Source: Megalobrama amblycephala
Lineage: Eukaryota; Chordata; Actinopteri; Cypriniformes; Xenocyprididae
Direction of reading: 5' to 3'
Assembly: GCF_018812025.1 (NCBI RefSeq)
Contig: NC_063051.1
Span: 7,854,396-7,918,395, forward strand
DNA length: 64,000 bases
Under the pieces are notes generated by a model. That model made no database searches and had not been told where the DNA came from. It saw nothing but the letters and a program-made list of their open reading frames with translations. Below are positions 1 to 36,275 of the stretch, piece by piece. Within the stretch, counting starts at the first letter, position 1, and each line of letters begins with the position of its first letter. A program made the position numbers and the translations under genes.

Positions 1-722
1 TTACGTCATATTCTTTCTTCGTTCGTTCTTCGATTTTGCTTGAAGTATATTGGGTCTTTACATTTGTTCATACACCACTTGGTGGAGAAAGCGGGCAAAA
101 ATCCCATAGTTTTTAATTTAAGGACCCCTTATGTATCTAGGGCTGGTATCCAACCACTCGGAACACCCTAGCAACCACAACCCCACCCTGGCAACCAACC
201 ACAACATGGTGGCAGTGACTTTTGCACAAGCAACAACACAAAAGTCTAGTTGATCGGAACGTTTAAAGATTATATCACCGTCTTGGCGGTTAATCTAAGA
301 GAGCAAAGCGTCAATGGAAAATTGATCCATTGTCAGTGTGACCGGCCTGATAGGTGTAGCACTGGTGCAATCTGATCAGCACCTGTGATCAGGTGACAGG
401 TGCACTGAGAACCAGCACACAATAGTTCACCTCCAACATGCTCCAATGTGCTAGTTATACACCACTATCACAAAAAAATACATGAGCTTGACAAGGTTCA
501 TCCCACTCAGAAAGTCTCTCACTCAACCACAGTATCTGTTTAAATTCTTCTAGTCTCAGATATCCAGAATAGTAATAACATGCCACACTTTTTGAGAGTT
601 TTGAGAATGTCAGAATTTTTAATTTATGAAACTGATTAATTATTAGTGTGGTATTAGAGTTCTAAAAATAATCTACTGCTCTGTATTACTCACATTTGTT
701 ACTCCACTCTTTTGTTTTCCAG

Positions 723-832
723 AGAGGTTTCAGAGAAGGACGCAAAGGACTATGCTGACTCCATTCATGCCATATTTGTTGAAACCAGTGCCAAAAATGC
801 CATTAACATCAATGAGGTCTTCATTCAGATAA
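723..832 (+). CDS. rab22a: rab22a penultimate coding exon
   Basis: Acceptor is a T-rich tract ending ttttccag at 722; donor is GTGAGT at 833. The exon begins with the last base of an Arg codon and encodes the end of the G domain, including the ETSAK loop that contacts the guanine base. Confidence 0.88.
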
Positions 833-3110
833 GTGAGTATAATTCTAACTAGTCATCATTGGTGCATTGTGTCATTAACAAGGCCAATTTAACAAACAAT
901 CTAGAAGCACTTATTCAGAGCCCTGTGATTTTAAATGTTATCATCTTCTCTTGATTGAGCTTGTTAATCAGGCAGGTTTAGTTTTAATGACTGCTGTTTA
1001 TTGCAACACCATTTATTATTAAAATGATAATGAATGCATGATCTATAATTGATCCTGATGGTGGTGAGAATAGTGCTTCTGTGGATACTTGTTCTCGCCA
1101 CTTGGACCCAGGGCAGTGGATGGGTTACAGTGGATACATGATCTTTTACCATGGATCTTGGCAGTTGCCCCATTAAGAAACAGGCATACTTGTGGGTGCA
1201 TGACACCATGCTTGTGACTTTTGTACAGGTGTTGTAACAGCAAATCGTTGTTGCTTTTTCTTTCTCATGCATATTTTTATTGTCAGTAGCTGCGTATACA
1301 TGGACCCTAATAATCCAACTGTAATTGGACTAGTAGCACAGTTGGAATAAAAAAAGTCACATGTAACCATATCAATCAGAATGAATTGGCCAAATCCGAT
1401 TAAAATTTAATTTGGATTGTAAGGGGTGGTTTAAACCTTTTCTAATTCGATCGAGAGGACATGTAAACACTTGATCGGATTGAAACCCGAAACTGGAAAG
1501 TACTGCGCATGTGCAATGACGTAGAAATGGTGTAATGATGTATGACTTACAGAACGAGCTGTTGTTGTTGTTGAATGAAGTGTCATAAATGACTGTCGTG
1601 TCGTTCTAAAATTTTCCTTCCACTCTTCATCTTTGAAGTGGAGCAGGACAACGTCCCATCAGTCCTTGTTTCAGACTCTCATCCACAGATGCCTTGTTTT
1701 GGTTGCGGGAAGGGGCATTTTTACTGTTTAATAAGCAGCATGGCACAATAGTTCATGTGCTCATCGTCTCCTAATTAGGACCCGAAATGGATAAATATTA
1801 AAGGTGCCATCGAATTGAAAATTGAATTTACCTCGGCATAGTTGAATAACAGGAGTTCAGTACGTGGAAATGACATACGGTGAGTTTCAAACTCCATTTT
1901 TTCCTCCTCCTTATATAAATCTCATTTGTTTAAAAGACCTCCGAAGAACAGGCGAATCTCAACATAACACCGACTGTTACATAACAGTCGGGGTGTACGC
2001 CCCCAATATTTGCATATGCCAGCCCATGTTCAAGGCATTACACAAGGGCAGCCAGTATTAACGTCTGGATCTGTGCACAGCACAGCTGAATCATCAGACT
2101 AGGTAAGCAAGCAAGAACAACAGCGAAAAATGGCAGATGGAGCGATAATAACTGACATGATCCATGATAATATGATATTTTTAGTGATATTTGTAAATTG
2201 TCTTTCTAAATGTTTCGTTAGCATGTTGCTAATGTACTGTTAAATGTGGTTAAAGTTACCATCGTTTCTTACTGTATTCACGGAGACAAGAGCCGTCGCT
2301 ATTTTCATTTTTAAACACTTGCAGTCTGTATAAATCTCTCCAACAGTGTAGCATTAGCCGTTAGCCACGGAGCACCATCAAACTCATTCAGAATCAAATG
2401 TAAACATTCAAATAAATACCATACTTATGCGATTAGACATGCTGCATGACGAACACTTTGTAAAGATCCATTTTGAGGGTTATATTAGCTGTGTGAACTT
2501 TGTTTATGCAATGATAGAGTCGAGAGCTCGGGAGGGGGCGGAGAGCACGCGATTTAAAGGGGCCGCAGCATGAATCGGCGCATTTCTAATTGTGCCTCAA
2601 AATAGGCAGTTAAAAAAATGAATTAAAAAAAATCTATGGGGTATTTTGAGCTGAAACTTCACAGACACATTCAGGGGACACCTTAGACTTATATTACATC
2701 TTGTAAAAAAATGTTCGATGGCACCTTTAAGTCTACTCTTTAAAACAAAGAAAAGAAGCAATATAGAAGAATGGTTAGTATGTGCAAACAGTGTGAATCT
2801 GTATTTGTGCAGTGTAAGCATGTCAAAAAATCAATTCCGATTTGAAGCTTGTGACATATGAACACGCGCATCGACCTGATCACTTTATTTAGCATTACGT
2901 TCGGATTCATCAATTGGAATTAATTAATTCCGAAACAAAAGGTGTCCATGTAAACGTAGCTAATATCATTATGCTCCTTTTAATTTTTATTTAACTTCCT
3001 TTATAGGTCAGAGGATCCCAGTTATAGATGCAGATGGCGGATCTGCGGTCAAGGGCTTCAAACTTCGTCGCCAACCATCAGAGTCGACCAGGGAACGTAC
3101 TTGCTGCTGA
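723..3110 (+). CDS. rab22a: rab22a, 3' part (last two coding exons)
   Basis: Small GTPase of the Rab5/Rab22 branch; in vertebrates RAB22A acts on early and recycling endosomes. Only the C-terminal ~71 codons are in the window, in exons 723-832 and 3007-3110; earlier exons lie upstream of base 1. The first exon reads REVSEKDAKDYADSIHAIF and then VETSAKNAI, which contains the Rab G5 guanine-base motif ETSAK. The second has the hypervariable tail with GFKLRRQPSES and ends in ...RTCC-stop, a CC prenylation signal. Splice phases fit: the first exon starts with the third base of an Arg codon and ends one base into a Ser codon that the second exon completes. DAKDYADSIHAIF favours RAB22A over its paralogue RAB31. 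The intron between holds a nested transposon. Assignment is from remembered family sequence; vapb next door agrees with vertebrate synteny. Confidence 0.88.
1288..2961. mobile_element. DNA transposon remnant in the rab22a intron, with a second element nested inside
   Basis: The ends form an inverted repeat: AGCTGCGTATACATGGAC at the left and, reverse-complemented, AGCTACGTTTACATGGAC at the right (16 of 18 identical). The TTAA element at 1802-2726 sits inside. No transposase reading frame is visible. No clear target duplication was found, so the superfamily is open. Confidence 0.55.
1802..2726 (+). mobile_element. TTAA-flanked inverted-repeat element, copy A (AGGTGCC ends)
   Basis: Begins AGGTGCCATCGAA and ends with the reverse complement (ttcgatggcacct). 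TTAA occurs immediately outside both ends (1798-1801 and 2727-2730). No transposase is seen. Copy B lies in opposite orientation at 58785-59772 and is alignable over its whole length. TTAA target duplications occur in piggyBac- and Kolobok-type elements; this copy is non-autonomous. Confidence 0.85.
3007..3110 (+). CDS. rab22a: rab22a last coding exon
   Basis: Acceptor tttatag ends at 3006. The exon completes the split Ser codon and encodes the C-terminal variable tail of 33 further residues, ending in a Cys-Cys pair and TGA. The CC end is the usual geranylgeranylation site of Rabs, needed for membrane attachment. Confidence 0.88.
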
Positions 3111-6100
3111 CGCAGTCGTAAACAGTTTGGCCAGATCCTCTCCAGCCTCTCAGTTTCTTTCTATTAGTAAAGGAGAATAGCAATTGAAGAATGTGATGTC
3201 ACAGGGGAAGTTACGTAACTTCCTTTTGGAGCCAAATAAGAAGTTTAGTTAATAATGGAATGAGATTTACTGTCTGAATCCCAAATCAATGGTCACTTGC
3301 TTGAGAAAAGACGAAAATGCCCTGACACAGTTGTTGTACCTTATCTTGCCCGCTCCTCAGCCCCCGTTCAAATGTCCTTGGGGATCCATTTTCTGTTTTA
3401 GATCACTGCCCAAAATCAGACAGCAAAGAAAACACCTGCTTAACAGATCAGATATAGTCCTGTCTTGCTCTCTTGCTCTCTCTCGCTCTCTCTTGTTCAT
3501 TCTTACAAAAATCTCCAAGTATAGCTATTGTCTGTCTGTCTGTTTGTACATTTGAAGAGTTTCAGCACTACAAATGCAAGCAACACAGCTTTCTTGTCTC
3601 ACTATTTTTGCACATCTTTGATATATATAATAAAAAGACAAAAATTATAAATGGGCGAATCTCATGAAACCTGTCAAACATATCCAGGTCAAATTTCACT
3701 CAAATGAAATAAAAAAGAAAACCTGAAATTATATTTTGCATAAAGTCAATTTAAAGTCTGTTAAGATTAAGATGTTTTTTTGTTTTTTTTAATGCTCCTA
3801 AAAATTGACCTCATTATTTTTCTTGTGACGTTGGAGGTAAAATGGGTATGTTTTCATGAGATTCATTCACACTCTTTACTATTACAGAAATATCATGTAT
3901 TCCTGTTGCATAGGCTATAAAGCTGTGTGCGCTTCTGTCTTTCCTATATTTTGTGTAGGAAAAAATAATATTAAATTCAGTGGTAGTACTAAAAATACGG
4001 ATAAAAATAACTCTGGGATTTTCTGGTCAATAATAATAAGCATAAGATATCTGAGCCTTGGCCATTTTGAGATGAGTTTATGAAGTTATATTTAAAGTTA
4101 TACATAAAGAATGTGCCAAATCTTTGCAATTTTGTAGTCTTGTCAATTTTTTGTGACATAGTAAGGATCCTGTAGTAGCAGATCAGTGGTCAGTGATGTT
4201 GATGCATGAGTTCAACACAACCATTTGTATATCTTATCAATTTGCAAGTCGAGATAACAATAGTAACACGTTCTTTGCTCCGATTAGCCACATTGCCAGA
4301 TTCTTTGCCCCATTCTTAGCTACAGATCCAGCCTGTTCTTGGACTAATAAGCAGTTAGAATAGACTTTTATGTTTTACAGTGTCTGACTGCTGTTACTGC
4401 TTGCAGTGCATAATCAGGGCATTAGCAAAGTTCAACCCTCACGCTTTGAGATAAAGTTGGCCAGTCTTTTAGAATGCTGACAAGAATAGCAGTTTCAAAG
4501 TGTTAGATGTTATAACTATTCCAACTGTTCACATGTTTTCCATATCAGAACTTTAATGTTAGTGGGAAGGAGCCAAATGGCGGAATTCTGTACACGATGC
4601 GCTTTAGGCTTTCGTCCAGGACTTTGTGAAGTGTGCATTATGTCCAAATGCTTTCTCAAATTGCATTTTAACCATTTGTGTTAGTTGGCAGTTGGTCTCT
4701 TCAGATCCCTTGCTGTTCTTTTTATGACATTTTCACAGGATTGAGTGATTTTGTGAGGTCTTGCCAAATGCCCTAATTGTCTCATAAACATTTTTCATCT
4801 TTCTCATTCTTTAACTGAATAACTTTTGGCCTGCACATCCAACATGCTTTTACTATCTGGACAGGGATAAAAAAGGAGCGTATCTGGAAACTAGTCTTGT
4901 TTCAGAAAGAGCAAGACGTCTAAAAAACAAGCAAAAGGAAGTAGTTACACTATACCAGATATTCTTCTTTGAATTGACCCCAAATGAAATAACTCTCTTC
5001 TTTGCTGTCACTCAATTTGTCAGCCTAAGTGTTTTCTCAAGAGCTCTGGCGTCAGTTTCATTGAAGAAATAGACTTAATTTGGGAGAAAGAAAAGTCTTA
5101 TTTTTGACAATCTGAGAAACTTACCTTTTAAAAGATTTGGATTAATGTACACACTATTCATTCAAGAGTATTATAACAGAATATGGTTGAATGGCTCTTT
5201 TTCTATACATCATGTCGAATTTAGGTTTATTCAGCCAAAATGTAACATCATCTGTTACAATTTTTGCATTTGTGAATATAAAACAAATATGTTACAATTT
5301 ATCAACTGAATACCCACAATGACAAAGATTTATGTACTTAAAATGTGATTCATCTAAATGTACACTTCAGTATAACACGTGACACCATCTCGGTTATTTT
5401 TAGAGGTTAGTATGTGGCTTTTGATGGTACTTTTATGGATATTATTACACATGCTTTTGACACGTTATATTGGCATATTGGGGTCGTAGAATGCGTTTAG
5501 AGAATCAGAAAGGATATTATGGGCAATCTTGAGTTTCAATTCCCGTCCTTTATCCTGTGATTCTATATGCAGTGCTGCCAATGCGCCATGATGTTTTCAG
5601 GAATTCACAAGTGCAATAATAATACTTTCCCCCTCCAAAATGTGTGCTGTCAGTAATAATAGCAGAGAGATTTATAGACTTATTACAGTAATTGTAGTTA
5701 ATCTATGAATTTTAGCACAACAATATTTTCCTTTAGAACACTGTGCTTGTTAAATGAAAAAAGGGATTACTTGGAAGAACACTTGCGGAAAAAAATGCAC
5801 TTTTTTCAAAATTCCTGTGTGTCTTTCGCCCTAGTTGAAACGACTTGGAAAAATTACAGTCCTAGCATTTTCTATTGATGTTTACACAGAAAATGATTCA
5901 AATTGATCCTTCCAACGACTGTAATATGCCTTGTGCTAAGTAAATGTATCTTTCACTCAAATCAGAACCTTAAATTTTTTTATTTTCTTTATGTCATGTC
6001 AAACAAATTGAAGAAGGAAACATAGCTCAACAATGTATGGTATCAAAATGTTGAAGAGTAGCTGTTTGTTTGTCTTGTACAAAGCCTGTGTTCCACAACG

Positions 6101-6740
6101 AGACAATGTCTCATTTAGTCCTGTAGAAGTTCTTGAATTCTTTTGAAAAGGACTTTCTGAATTGCTCGTCCTCTTGCTGGGGAGCACAGGCTTTGCGTTA
6201 ATGCCTTTGAATGGAACTACATGCTACACTTGAGTCGGACAGTATAATATGCTGTCTGGTGTGGTTTGCAGTGGTGTTTTGGTGGAAGAAAATGCCAACA
6301 GTCTTGGGCTGGCCCTAAGAAAGTTGTGAAATTCTTGTTATGTACTTTACGTCCTTGTATATACCACACATTGGATGAATTGTGTAAATGACTTCACCAC
6401 TACTTACCATTGTAATTCAGTATTTACAAAATAATTTAACCTAATCATTAATTGTTTTTGCCATTTAGCTTGTCTCTTTTATTGTTTTGTCATGCAAAGA
6501 AGGCTTGAAAATAACATTTGTTCATTTGTGAATGTGCAAAAGGGAAATGTTTAGCTCTTTATTAGTAATAAAATGATACAAATCCATTTTCATTTTTGTT
6601 TATTCAACATTGGGTTTATTGGTTCGTATTTGATTCAGATCAGAGACAAGTTACTCCTAATTCTTCTAGTTTTAGTTAAGAATAAATGGTGCAAATGTCA
6701 GGTCAGAGGGATTGAGAACTGTTCGCAGCAGTGCTACTTT
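3111..6740 (+). other. probable rab22a 3' UTR and downstream DNA
   Basis: No coding exon seen. The stretch is AT-rich, largely non-repetitive, and lies on the same strand after the rab22a stop. Long 3' UTRs are usual for this gene in vertebrates, so much of it is probably transcribed. Several AATAAA motifs occur (for example near 3628, 3708 and 6567). The true end cannot be fixed without transcript data. Confidence 0.5.
6567..6572 (+). terminator. candidate rab22a polyadenylation signal
   Basis: AATAAA followed within about 30 bases by T-rich sequence (cattttcatttttg). It is the best-placed of several AATAAA motifs before the large TA microsatellite. Low confidence because AT-rich DNA yields many such motifs by chance. 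Confidence 0.3.
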
Positions 6741-7302
6741 CTCCTGCCCTGGCCGATGGGCTATATATATAAATATGACACTTGTGGTATGTGTCTCCTT
6801 TGGCAGGGGGTCCCTGCTGATCTTTTAATTGTGCTGAGGAAAGTAAAACAGCCCTACAAGAGCTTGTGTTCAACTGCCAAACTGAGCATAAATGAACTCA
6901 CCTAATTCAGATGCAAGTACGACGTGATCTAGAATCTTGGCTGAGGATAAAGTAATTCATGTTAATTTTTAGATTCCCAGATATTCCGTTGGATTACTTT
7001 ACTGCTTTTGAGGAACAGACTTGGATTTTCCTCTAACATTATTATTTGTGTGTTTTATGCATACAATTCTTACATTATGATTAACCATTAAAAAAAAACT
7101 AATTCTCAAATCTACATATAACAGTTCAAATACATGTCTTATAGAAATGTATCAATATTTTTTCGGTAGTTCACGAAAAACATATTCCCGAATTTTTAGT
7201 TAGCTTTCAGCTTTTTTTGCAGTGCCATATTCCATATATTCCATTCCAAATATTCCATGTCTCTTAAATATAAGGGTCATTCAAAATAATTATACAAAAT
7301 AT

Positions 7303-7303
7303 A

Positions 7304-7385
<82 letters not shown>

Positions 7386-7411
7386 CATGTATATGTGTAT
7401 ATATATATATG

Positions 7412-7443
<32 letters not shown>

Positions 7444-7452
7444 CGTATATAG

Positions 7453-7488
<36 letters not shown>

Positions 7489-7625
7489 TATTATATATAG
7501 ATATATACACAGATACATATATACGTATGTGTGTATATATATATATATATGTATATATATATGTGTATATGTATATGTTTGTGTGTGTGTAAATGTATAT
7601 ATGTATATGTAATTATATGTTTGAG
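7303..7625. repeat. compound TA/TG microsatellite
   Basis: An uninterrupted (AT)n run from about 7308 to 7380 is followed by (TG)n and mixed ATAT/GTAT blocks up to about 7625. The open frames across it, reading as repeated Tyr-Ile, are repeat artefacts. Confidence 0.97.
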
Positions 7626-8100
7626 TTATATATATTTTTATATTATATTAGGGTATATATTAAAAACTATAAAATAATCTTTTAATTATAAAAAAAAGTA
7701 TTTCACTATTTTAGTGTCATTTTAAACTTTTTGCAGTGCCATTTTTTTTAAATTACAAACATTCCATGTCTCTTAAACATGCGGCTCATTCAATATAACA
7801 TAATTATACAAAAAATATTAATTATATATTTGTAATAATTATTTTATTTTTATCGTCCCTGATATTTAAGACATTTAATATATAATATATTTTCTTCTAC
7901 TATATTATATATTATGGTATATTTAAAACATATATTAAAACTGCTTTTAATGAGATATAATAAATAAAACTGTTGTTAATTATAAAAATGCAAAATGGTA
8001 GCATTTTCTACAGTGGTCATTGTATGATAATATAACAAATGCACATATGTTAATATAACTGCAAGAATACCGTAACATTTTCACAACACGGTTCAAGACA
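7626..8100. other. AT-rich intergenic DNA before vapb
   Basis: Extremely AT-rich, with many TATAT runs; no gene, RNA or clear transposon end recognised. Confidence 0.6.
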
Positions 8101-8411
8101 GATGACCCATAAAGACCACCCCCACCCTCATTCTACTACACCCTTCTCCTCACATCAGTCGCCACTACTGAGTACTGCAGGGGCAGTGACGTCACGGCCA
8201 GCCTCTCTCTCTCTCCTACAGTCCCTTCCTGCTGCATCACAACAGTCGCTAGTGGATCGGGTAACACTGAGCTATTTCCACTGCCTTGTGGAGTTTTTAT
8301 TTCAATAAATGTAACAGAAGTCCTCCTCGACAGCTTCAACCGTCAAGCCCATCACCGTCAGTCCGAGCGGACGTCAGCGCAGCAGTCGACGCGTTTGAAG
8401 CGCAGTGGGAG
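8101..8411 (+). promoter_or_regulatory. probable vapb 5' UTR / promoter region
   Basis: The composition changes abruptly from AT-rich DNA to moderately GC-rich sequence, with clustered CpG from about 8320 to the start codon (accgtcagtccgagcgg, gtcgacgcg). This is what a vertebrate CpG-type promoter and 5' UTR look like. No TATA box is evident at a sensible distance. The transcription start is not determinable here. Confidence 0.45.
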
Positions 8412-31705
<23,294 letters not shown>

Positions 31706-33190
31706 AATCCAAGAGGGGAGAGCTACAAGCATGCATTGCGGATGAAACAAAAACAAAACAGACAAGTAACCAATGCAGAATTCGTTTAATCCGAATGCCA
31801 TATCATTGGGGTAGTTTTGGATTAGCGAGGTGTGTAAAATTAATAAAGAGATCAAGGAATTTCATCATGTTATGTGCAAAGATAAAAAAAAATCAAAAAA
31901 ATAATAATAATAATAATCTGACACAGCTCTTGCCTCAAAATTGTGAAATCATTCTGGCCCCTCTTCCTTAATCATTTCTGATGCAAGTTCAAATGGATAA
32001 CAAATGTCATAGATTTTAACCACTAAAATGTCGTAGGGATTTTCTAACACCAGATGTGCGATTGAGTTGTGCTAGAGTGAATGTTGTTTTATCACTTTTT
32101 TTTTTTTTTCTCTGATGGGTCAGAATCTGTATACAAATGCTAAACATCGTTGAAAAGTGTCACATGTGCATTTAATTTATGCATACCCAAACATCCTGCA
32201 TTAAAGCAGCAGTTCACTGAAGTTTAGCCTGTATATTTTCAATCACTCTCCAGGTAAATGATAAAACAAGCTGTCTAGTATCTTCCCCAGTCACACTGTT
32301 GGTAAAATAACGTGTTTTATATCTTCCATCCATTTCCGTTCAGTCCAGCAGATATGTTTGAGTACCAACAAGTACTACGATTCAACATATATTTCCTCGG
32401 CAAATCGGATTACATGTAGTTTTGCAAGCATCACCGTTTCATGCAAATTTAATATGCTCATTTGCAATCAGCCACGAATCCGCTTTCAATACAAAACCAC
32501 CGCAAAGTTTGACTTTTAAGTGGCTTTGGTAATACAGGTTGTTTTTGGAATTCAGACATCTTGAATTTACCACGAGGAAATGTACTGTTAGCGACTGATA
32601 TTTCAAACTGCTGTGACTGTGGAAGTGTTAATGAAACCGTTTGGCCGTTAACCTACACATTTGCAAAAACCATTTGAAGCGATATTTCTCTGTGATCTGC
32701 TCTGTACGTCGGTGAGGGGCAGAGCTGACGTCTCTGAGTCCCACACTTACGATGATGCTTTGCACAAACTGATTTCCCTGTCAGGAACAGAATAGGTTTT
32801 TCATTTTTCTTTATTATTGTTTTCTTTTGGTAAGGGATATGTGCTTGAATGCATGGCTCTGTTTAGAGCAAAAAAATACTTTATATTTTATTAAGCTGCT
32901 CCATAGGTGAAATCTCCTTTTCAGGCCCTTTTAGCACACCTCTGTTTCCATTTTGCTGCCTGCAGACCTAAATTAATTTATTGATCAAGTCATTATTATC
33001 TACAGTAATAGTGCAGCTGCTAAGCGTAATCTTTGATGCACCATGTACATGCAACTGGTTGAAGGTCTCTCTCCCTATGAACTTTCTATCTGAAGATGCC
33101 ACGAGGAGAGTTTACCAACAAGTCCATAAACACTGACCCCCCCCCCCTCTCACTTTACCCCTTCAAAAAAGAACAAAAAAAAGTAGTTAA

Positions 33191-33830
33191 AGGAATAGTT
33201 ATCCCAGGCTTTTACGTTTTATCATCATTTACTCATCTTCACATTGTTCCAACCCCAAATCATTTTTTGCTTCTGTGAAATGCAAAATATGTTAGGAAGA
33301 TCTGCTTTTCTCCATACAAATGAAAGTGGATGGTGATTTACAGTATGCTGCTATGAAAAAGGACGAAAATCATCATTAAAGTATCCTAAAACAAGTCCAA
33401 ACATATGTTGCGCTATTCTGGAGCCATGCGAATAGCTTTGTGTTAGAGATGGACTGAATTTAGTTTGTGGCATTTGTCATACAATTTGATATGTTTGAGA
33501 TTTTTCATATAGTATATGTTAATAAGATTCAAGAGCTCCAATGTAAGGTTATCAGTGACCAGTTTTTTTACAAAAAGCTATCTTATGGCTTTAGAACATA
33601 GTGAAAAGAGTTGTTTAGATCACATTTATGGTGTTTTTCTGTTCTTTTTGTCCTTTTTTGGATCTTTGCATGATAAATTCCCATCCACTTTTATGGAAAA
33701 GAGCAGCTTGGACATTCTGCAAAGCATCTGCTTTTGGGTTTCATTGAAGAAAGTGAATAATATGAGGTTGGAACAACATGATGGGGGAGTAAACAGTGAC
33801 AAAATGTTTATTCTTGAGGCAGCTATTCCT
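33191..33830. mobile_element. Angel-like TTAA foldback element in the vapb 3' UTR region
   Basis: Ends AGGAATAGTTATCCC and gcagctattcct, with TTAA on both sides (33187-33190, 33831-33834). The arms are complementary with mismatches: tcacattgttccaaccccaa against tgaggttggaacaacatgat, and aaagtggatggtg against cccatccactttt. The open frames across it are not real genes. Confidence 0.8.
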
Positions 33831-34078
33831 TTAAAAACTGACACATGTGAGTATTGTAACCTGTATTTTAGCCATGCCGAGCCTACACCTCATTTCCAGA
33901 TAAATGCATGGCTTCAATATGCCTTGTCGGTGGTCTGAAATGTACACAACACTGGTTTATCTCGCAGCATAAGGCTTTAAAAAACACTCCTGACATTTCT
34001 GCACTGTTTTCCTGAGCCCTCTGTTTCTTTGCTGTCCTCTGATGTTAATTTAGTCGTTTTGTTTGGATTTAAGTTATG

Positions 34079-34084
34079 AATAAA
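34079..34084 (+). terminator. candidate vapb polyadenylation signal (proximal)
   Basis: AATAAA in gttatgaataaagcttttat, 2.4 kb after the stop. Confidence 0.4.
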
Positions 34085-34738
34085 GCTTTTATTGCACAGA
34101 ACTGTTTATATTAAAAAATGCACTACATATAAAGAATGTCATCTTCCCATGCACAACGGTCTGGTCTTTGTGAAATAACCGAAATGACACCAGAAAAGAG
34201 ACTCTTCCTACAGGGGACCATTTTGTGACCTGATATGTATTTGTGTCATAGTTTGGTGTTGTGGGGGTGTCTTTTTCTTTAATGTTTCTCTTCTTCCCCC
34301 CCTCCTTGAGAAGCTTTTGTTTCAGTTGATCATCTTATTGCTAAATATTGGATTTCTAAGAACAGAGGAGCTTACGATATTGACAAATGGCAAAACTTTG
34401 CTTTGTAAGTAACTTTAGGAGACATTCAGGGTATAGTGATTTTTGGACTGCAGTTTATGTATAGTTCACCGAGGAGTATGATTGCCATGGAGAGGGAGGG
34501 ATTTGGGGGCCTATCAGCCAATCAGCTGGCTCATAATTAAAGCTAAACCTTATTATAGTGCCCCAAACCTTCACATATGATGTAAACATGAAGGTGACCG
34601 TTTTGTATGTATATAAATAAATAAATAAATGAGTCTAAGATGAAAATTAAGGTTGATATTCCTAGTCAAGTAGTCTATAATGGTATATAAAGAAACCCCA
34701 ACTTTGTTGGACTATGTAGCATCTTAATAAATTAAATC

Positions 34739-34744
34739 AATAAA
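34739..34744 (+). terminator. candidate vapb polyadenylation signal (distal)
   Basis: AATAAA in aatcaataaagccccagacc, followed by GT-rich sequence (ctgtttgtgttgtttgttct), the classic downstream element. Best candidate for the main mRNA end. Confidence 0.5.
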
Positions 34745-34857
34745 GCCCCAGACCAAAACTGTTTGTGTTGTTTGTTCTTTTGTCCAGTTTGCATTGTCTG
34801 CTTTATGCATTTTCAGCGTATTGTGAATTTTGTGCCTGATATATATTTTTATACTAC

Positions 34858-34884
34858 TTTTTTTTTTTTTTTTTTTTTTTTTTT
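34858..34884. repeat. poly-T tract (27 bases)
   Basis: Uninterrupted T run just after the presumed vapb mRNA end; possibly the poly-A of a minus-strand retroposon, but no element is recognisable next to it. Confidence 0.85.
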
Positions 34885-36100
34885 GATAGTGACAAAAAAT
34901 TATGGATAGTTTGCATGTCATTTGGACTTCCTGTTGGATTTTTGAGGATATTTCTATGTCGACTGCCTTGTAAGTGACTCTTCATAGGACTTTTGAAATT
35001 GCACACTTTAGAGTTTTCATTTTCATTTTCTCAAACATTAGGGTTGTGGTGAAAAACTAGTAAACCTCTATTATAGACCTGTGACGTCATTAAACTCCAC
35101 CATTGGGTCTACCGCAGTGCTTTTGATGTTAACTTTTAAAGTTATTTTACCCACAAATAGACCTACAACATGTTCAAGTTACAGAAAATGACAGGACACC
35201 TGCACAATTGTATACATAACTTGCAAAAATAATGTATTATAAAAATTGTTAGGAGGTCTGTTCCAGCTTTAGACATTTGACCTTGCAGGATTGTGGACCT
35301 TGATTTGGTCTTTGCTATAAAATGTATTATGTTATGCCCCCTTTTTTTTTTAATACATTTGGAAAAAACACAGAGCAGATGTTGGTCTGCAGTTACACAG
35401 AAGCATTTTTTTACAATTAAGTATTTTATTAAGTAATGCAATACAAAACTTGAGAACAAACAATTAGAGACTAAAATCAATTGCATTACATGCACAACTG
35501 ACTGTTTAAGTAATTAGGTATTAAAGGGGACCTATTATACCCCTTTTACAAGATGTAATATAAGTCTCTGGTGTCCCCAGAATGTGTCTGTGAAGTTTCA
35601 GCTCAAAATACCCCACAGATCATTTATTATAGCTTGTCAAATTTGCCCCCATTTGGGTGTGAGCAAAAACAGCAGTTTTTGTGTGTCCCTTTAAATGCAA
35701 ATGAGCTGCTGCTCCCGCTTGTTTTCCAGAAAAGGGCGGAGCTTTAGCAGCTCGTGCTTCGGTTGTTCAACAACAACAAAGCTGGAGAATCTCACGCAAC
35801 CAAAATGATGATTGTGTGTTCAGCCTTACATTGTTCAAACTGGATTCTGACACTGATGGAGAGACTCAAGAAGAAGTTACAACTTATAGAATGCATCTGG
35901 ACGTTTCTGAGTGGTTAGTGGATACATTTATGTAGTTGCTGTGGAGTTGATTCAACTCATCGACTAGCATGTGCCGTCATGTTAATCTTTTGTGCAAATC
36001 CAGCATTGAATTGACCCTCGTTTGTGAAGCAGTCCGGTGTAAAATGACGGCATGGCAACAACACTCTACTACAACTTTAACAACTCGTCCTCTTCTTTCA

Positions 36101-36275
36101 GGGTACGTTTACACGACAACAATATGCTTAAAACAGAGACGACACCATTGTCAAACCGACCCCCATTCATACGAATCCGTGAAAATGACTAAAAATGCTG
36201 TATTCTGCTGTCAGGCCATTAGATGGCGATGAAACACTATAGACTGAACGCGTTTTTATTGTTTACACGGTTTAA
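36101..36275. repeat. GTACGTTTACACGACAAC-type repeat, left part
   Basis: gggtacgtttacacgacaac ... gaatccgtgaaaatg. A diverged copy is at 59906-60060. Its likely continuation (acgccgtttccgtgtaaatg ... gtgtaaaacggcc) resumes at about 37255-37410, after two insertions. Confidence 0.55.

Larger units (their letters stand above)
31706..34765 (+). other. probable vapb 3' UTR
   Basis: Follows the vapb stop on the same strand. Mostly unique sequence, but it includes an Angel-like foldback (33191-33830). Two plausible polyadenylation signals are marked. The limit of 34.76 kb is inferred from the second of these. Confidence 0.5.

Noticed and set aside
7222..7612. Tyr-Ile repeat open frames
   Set aside because: Translations of the TA/TG microsatellite; the same applies at 20358-20693 and 50306-50695.
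33516..33938. 140-codon open frame on the + strand
   Set aside because: Lies across the right arm of the foldback element 33191-33830 and its border; the minus-strand frame is equally open.
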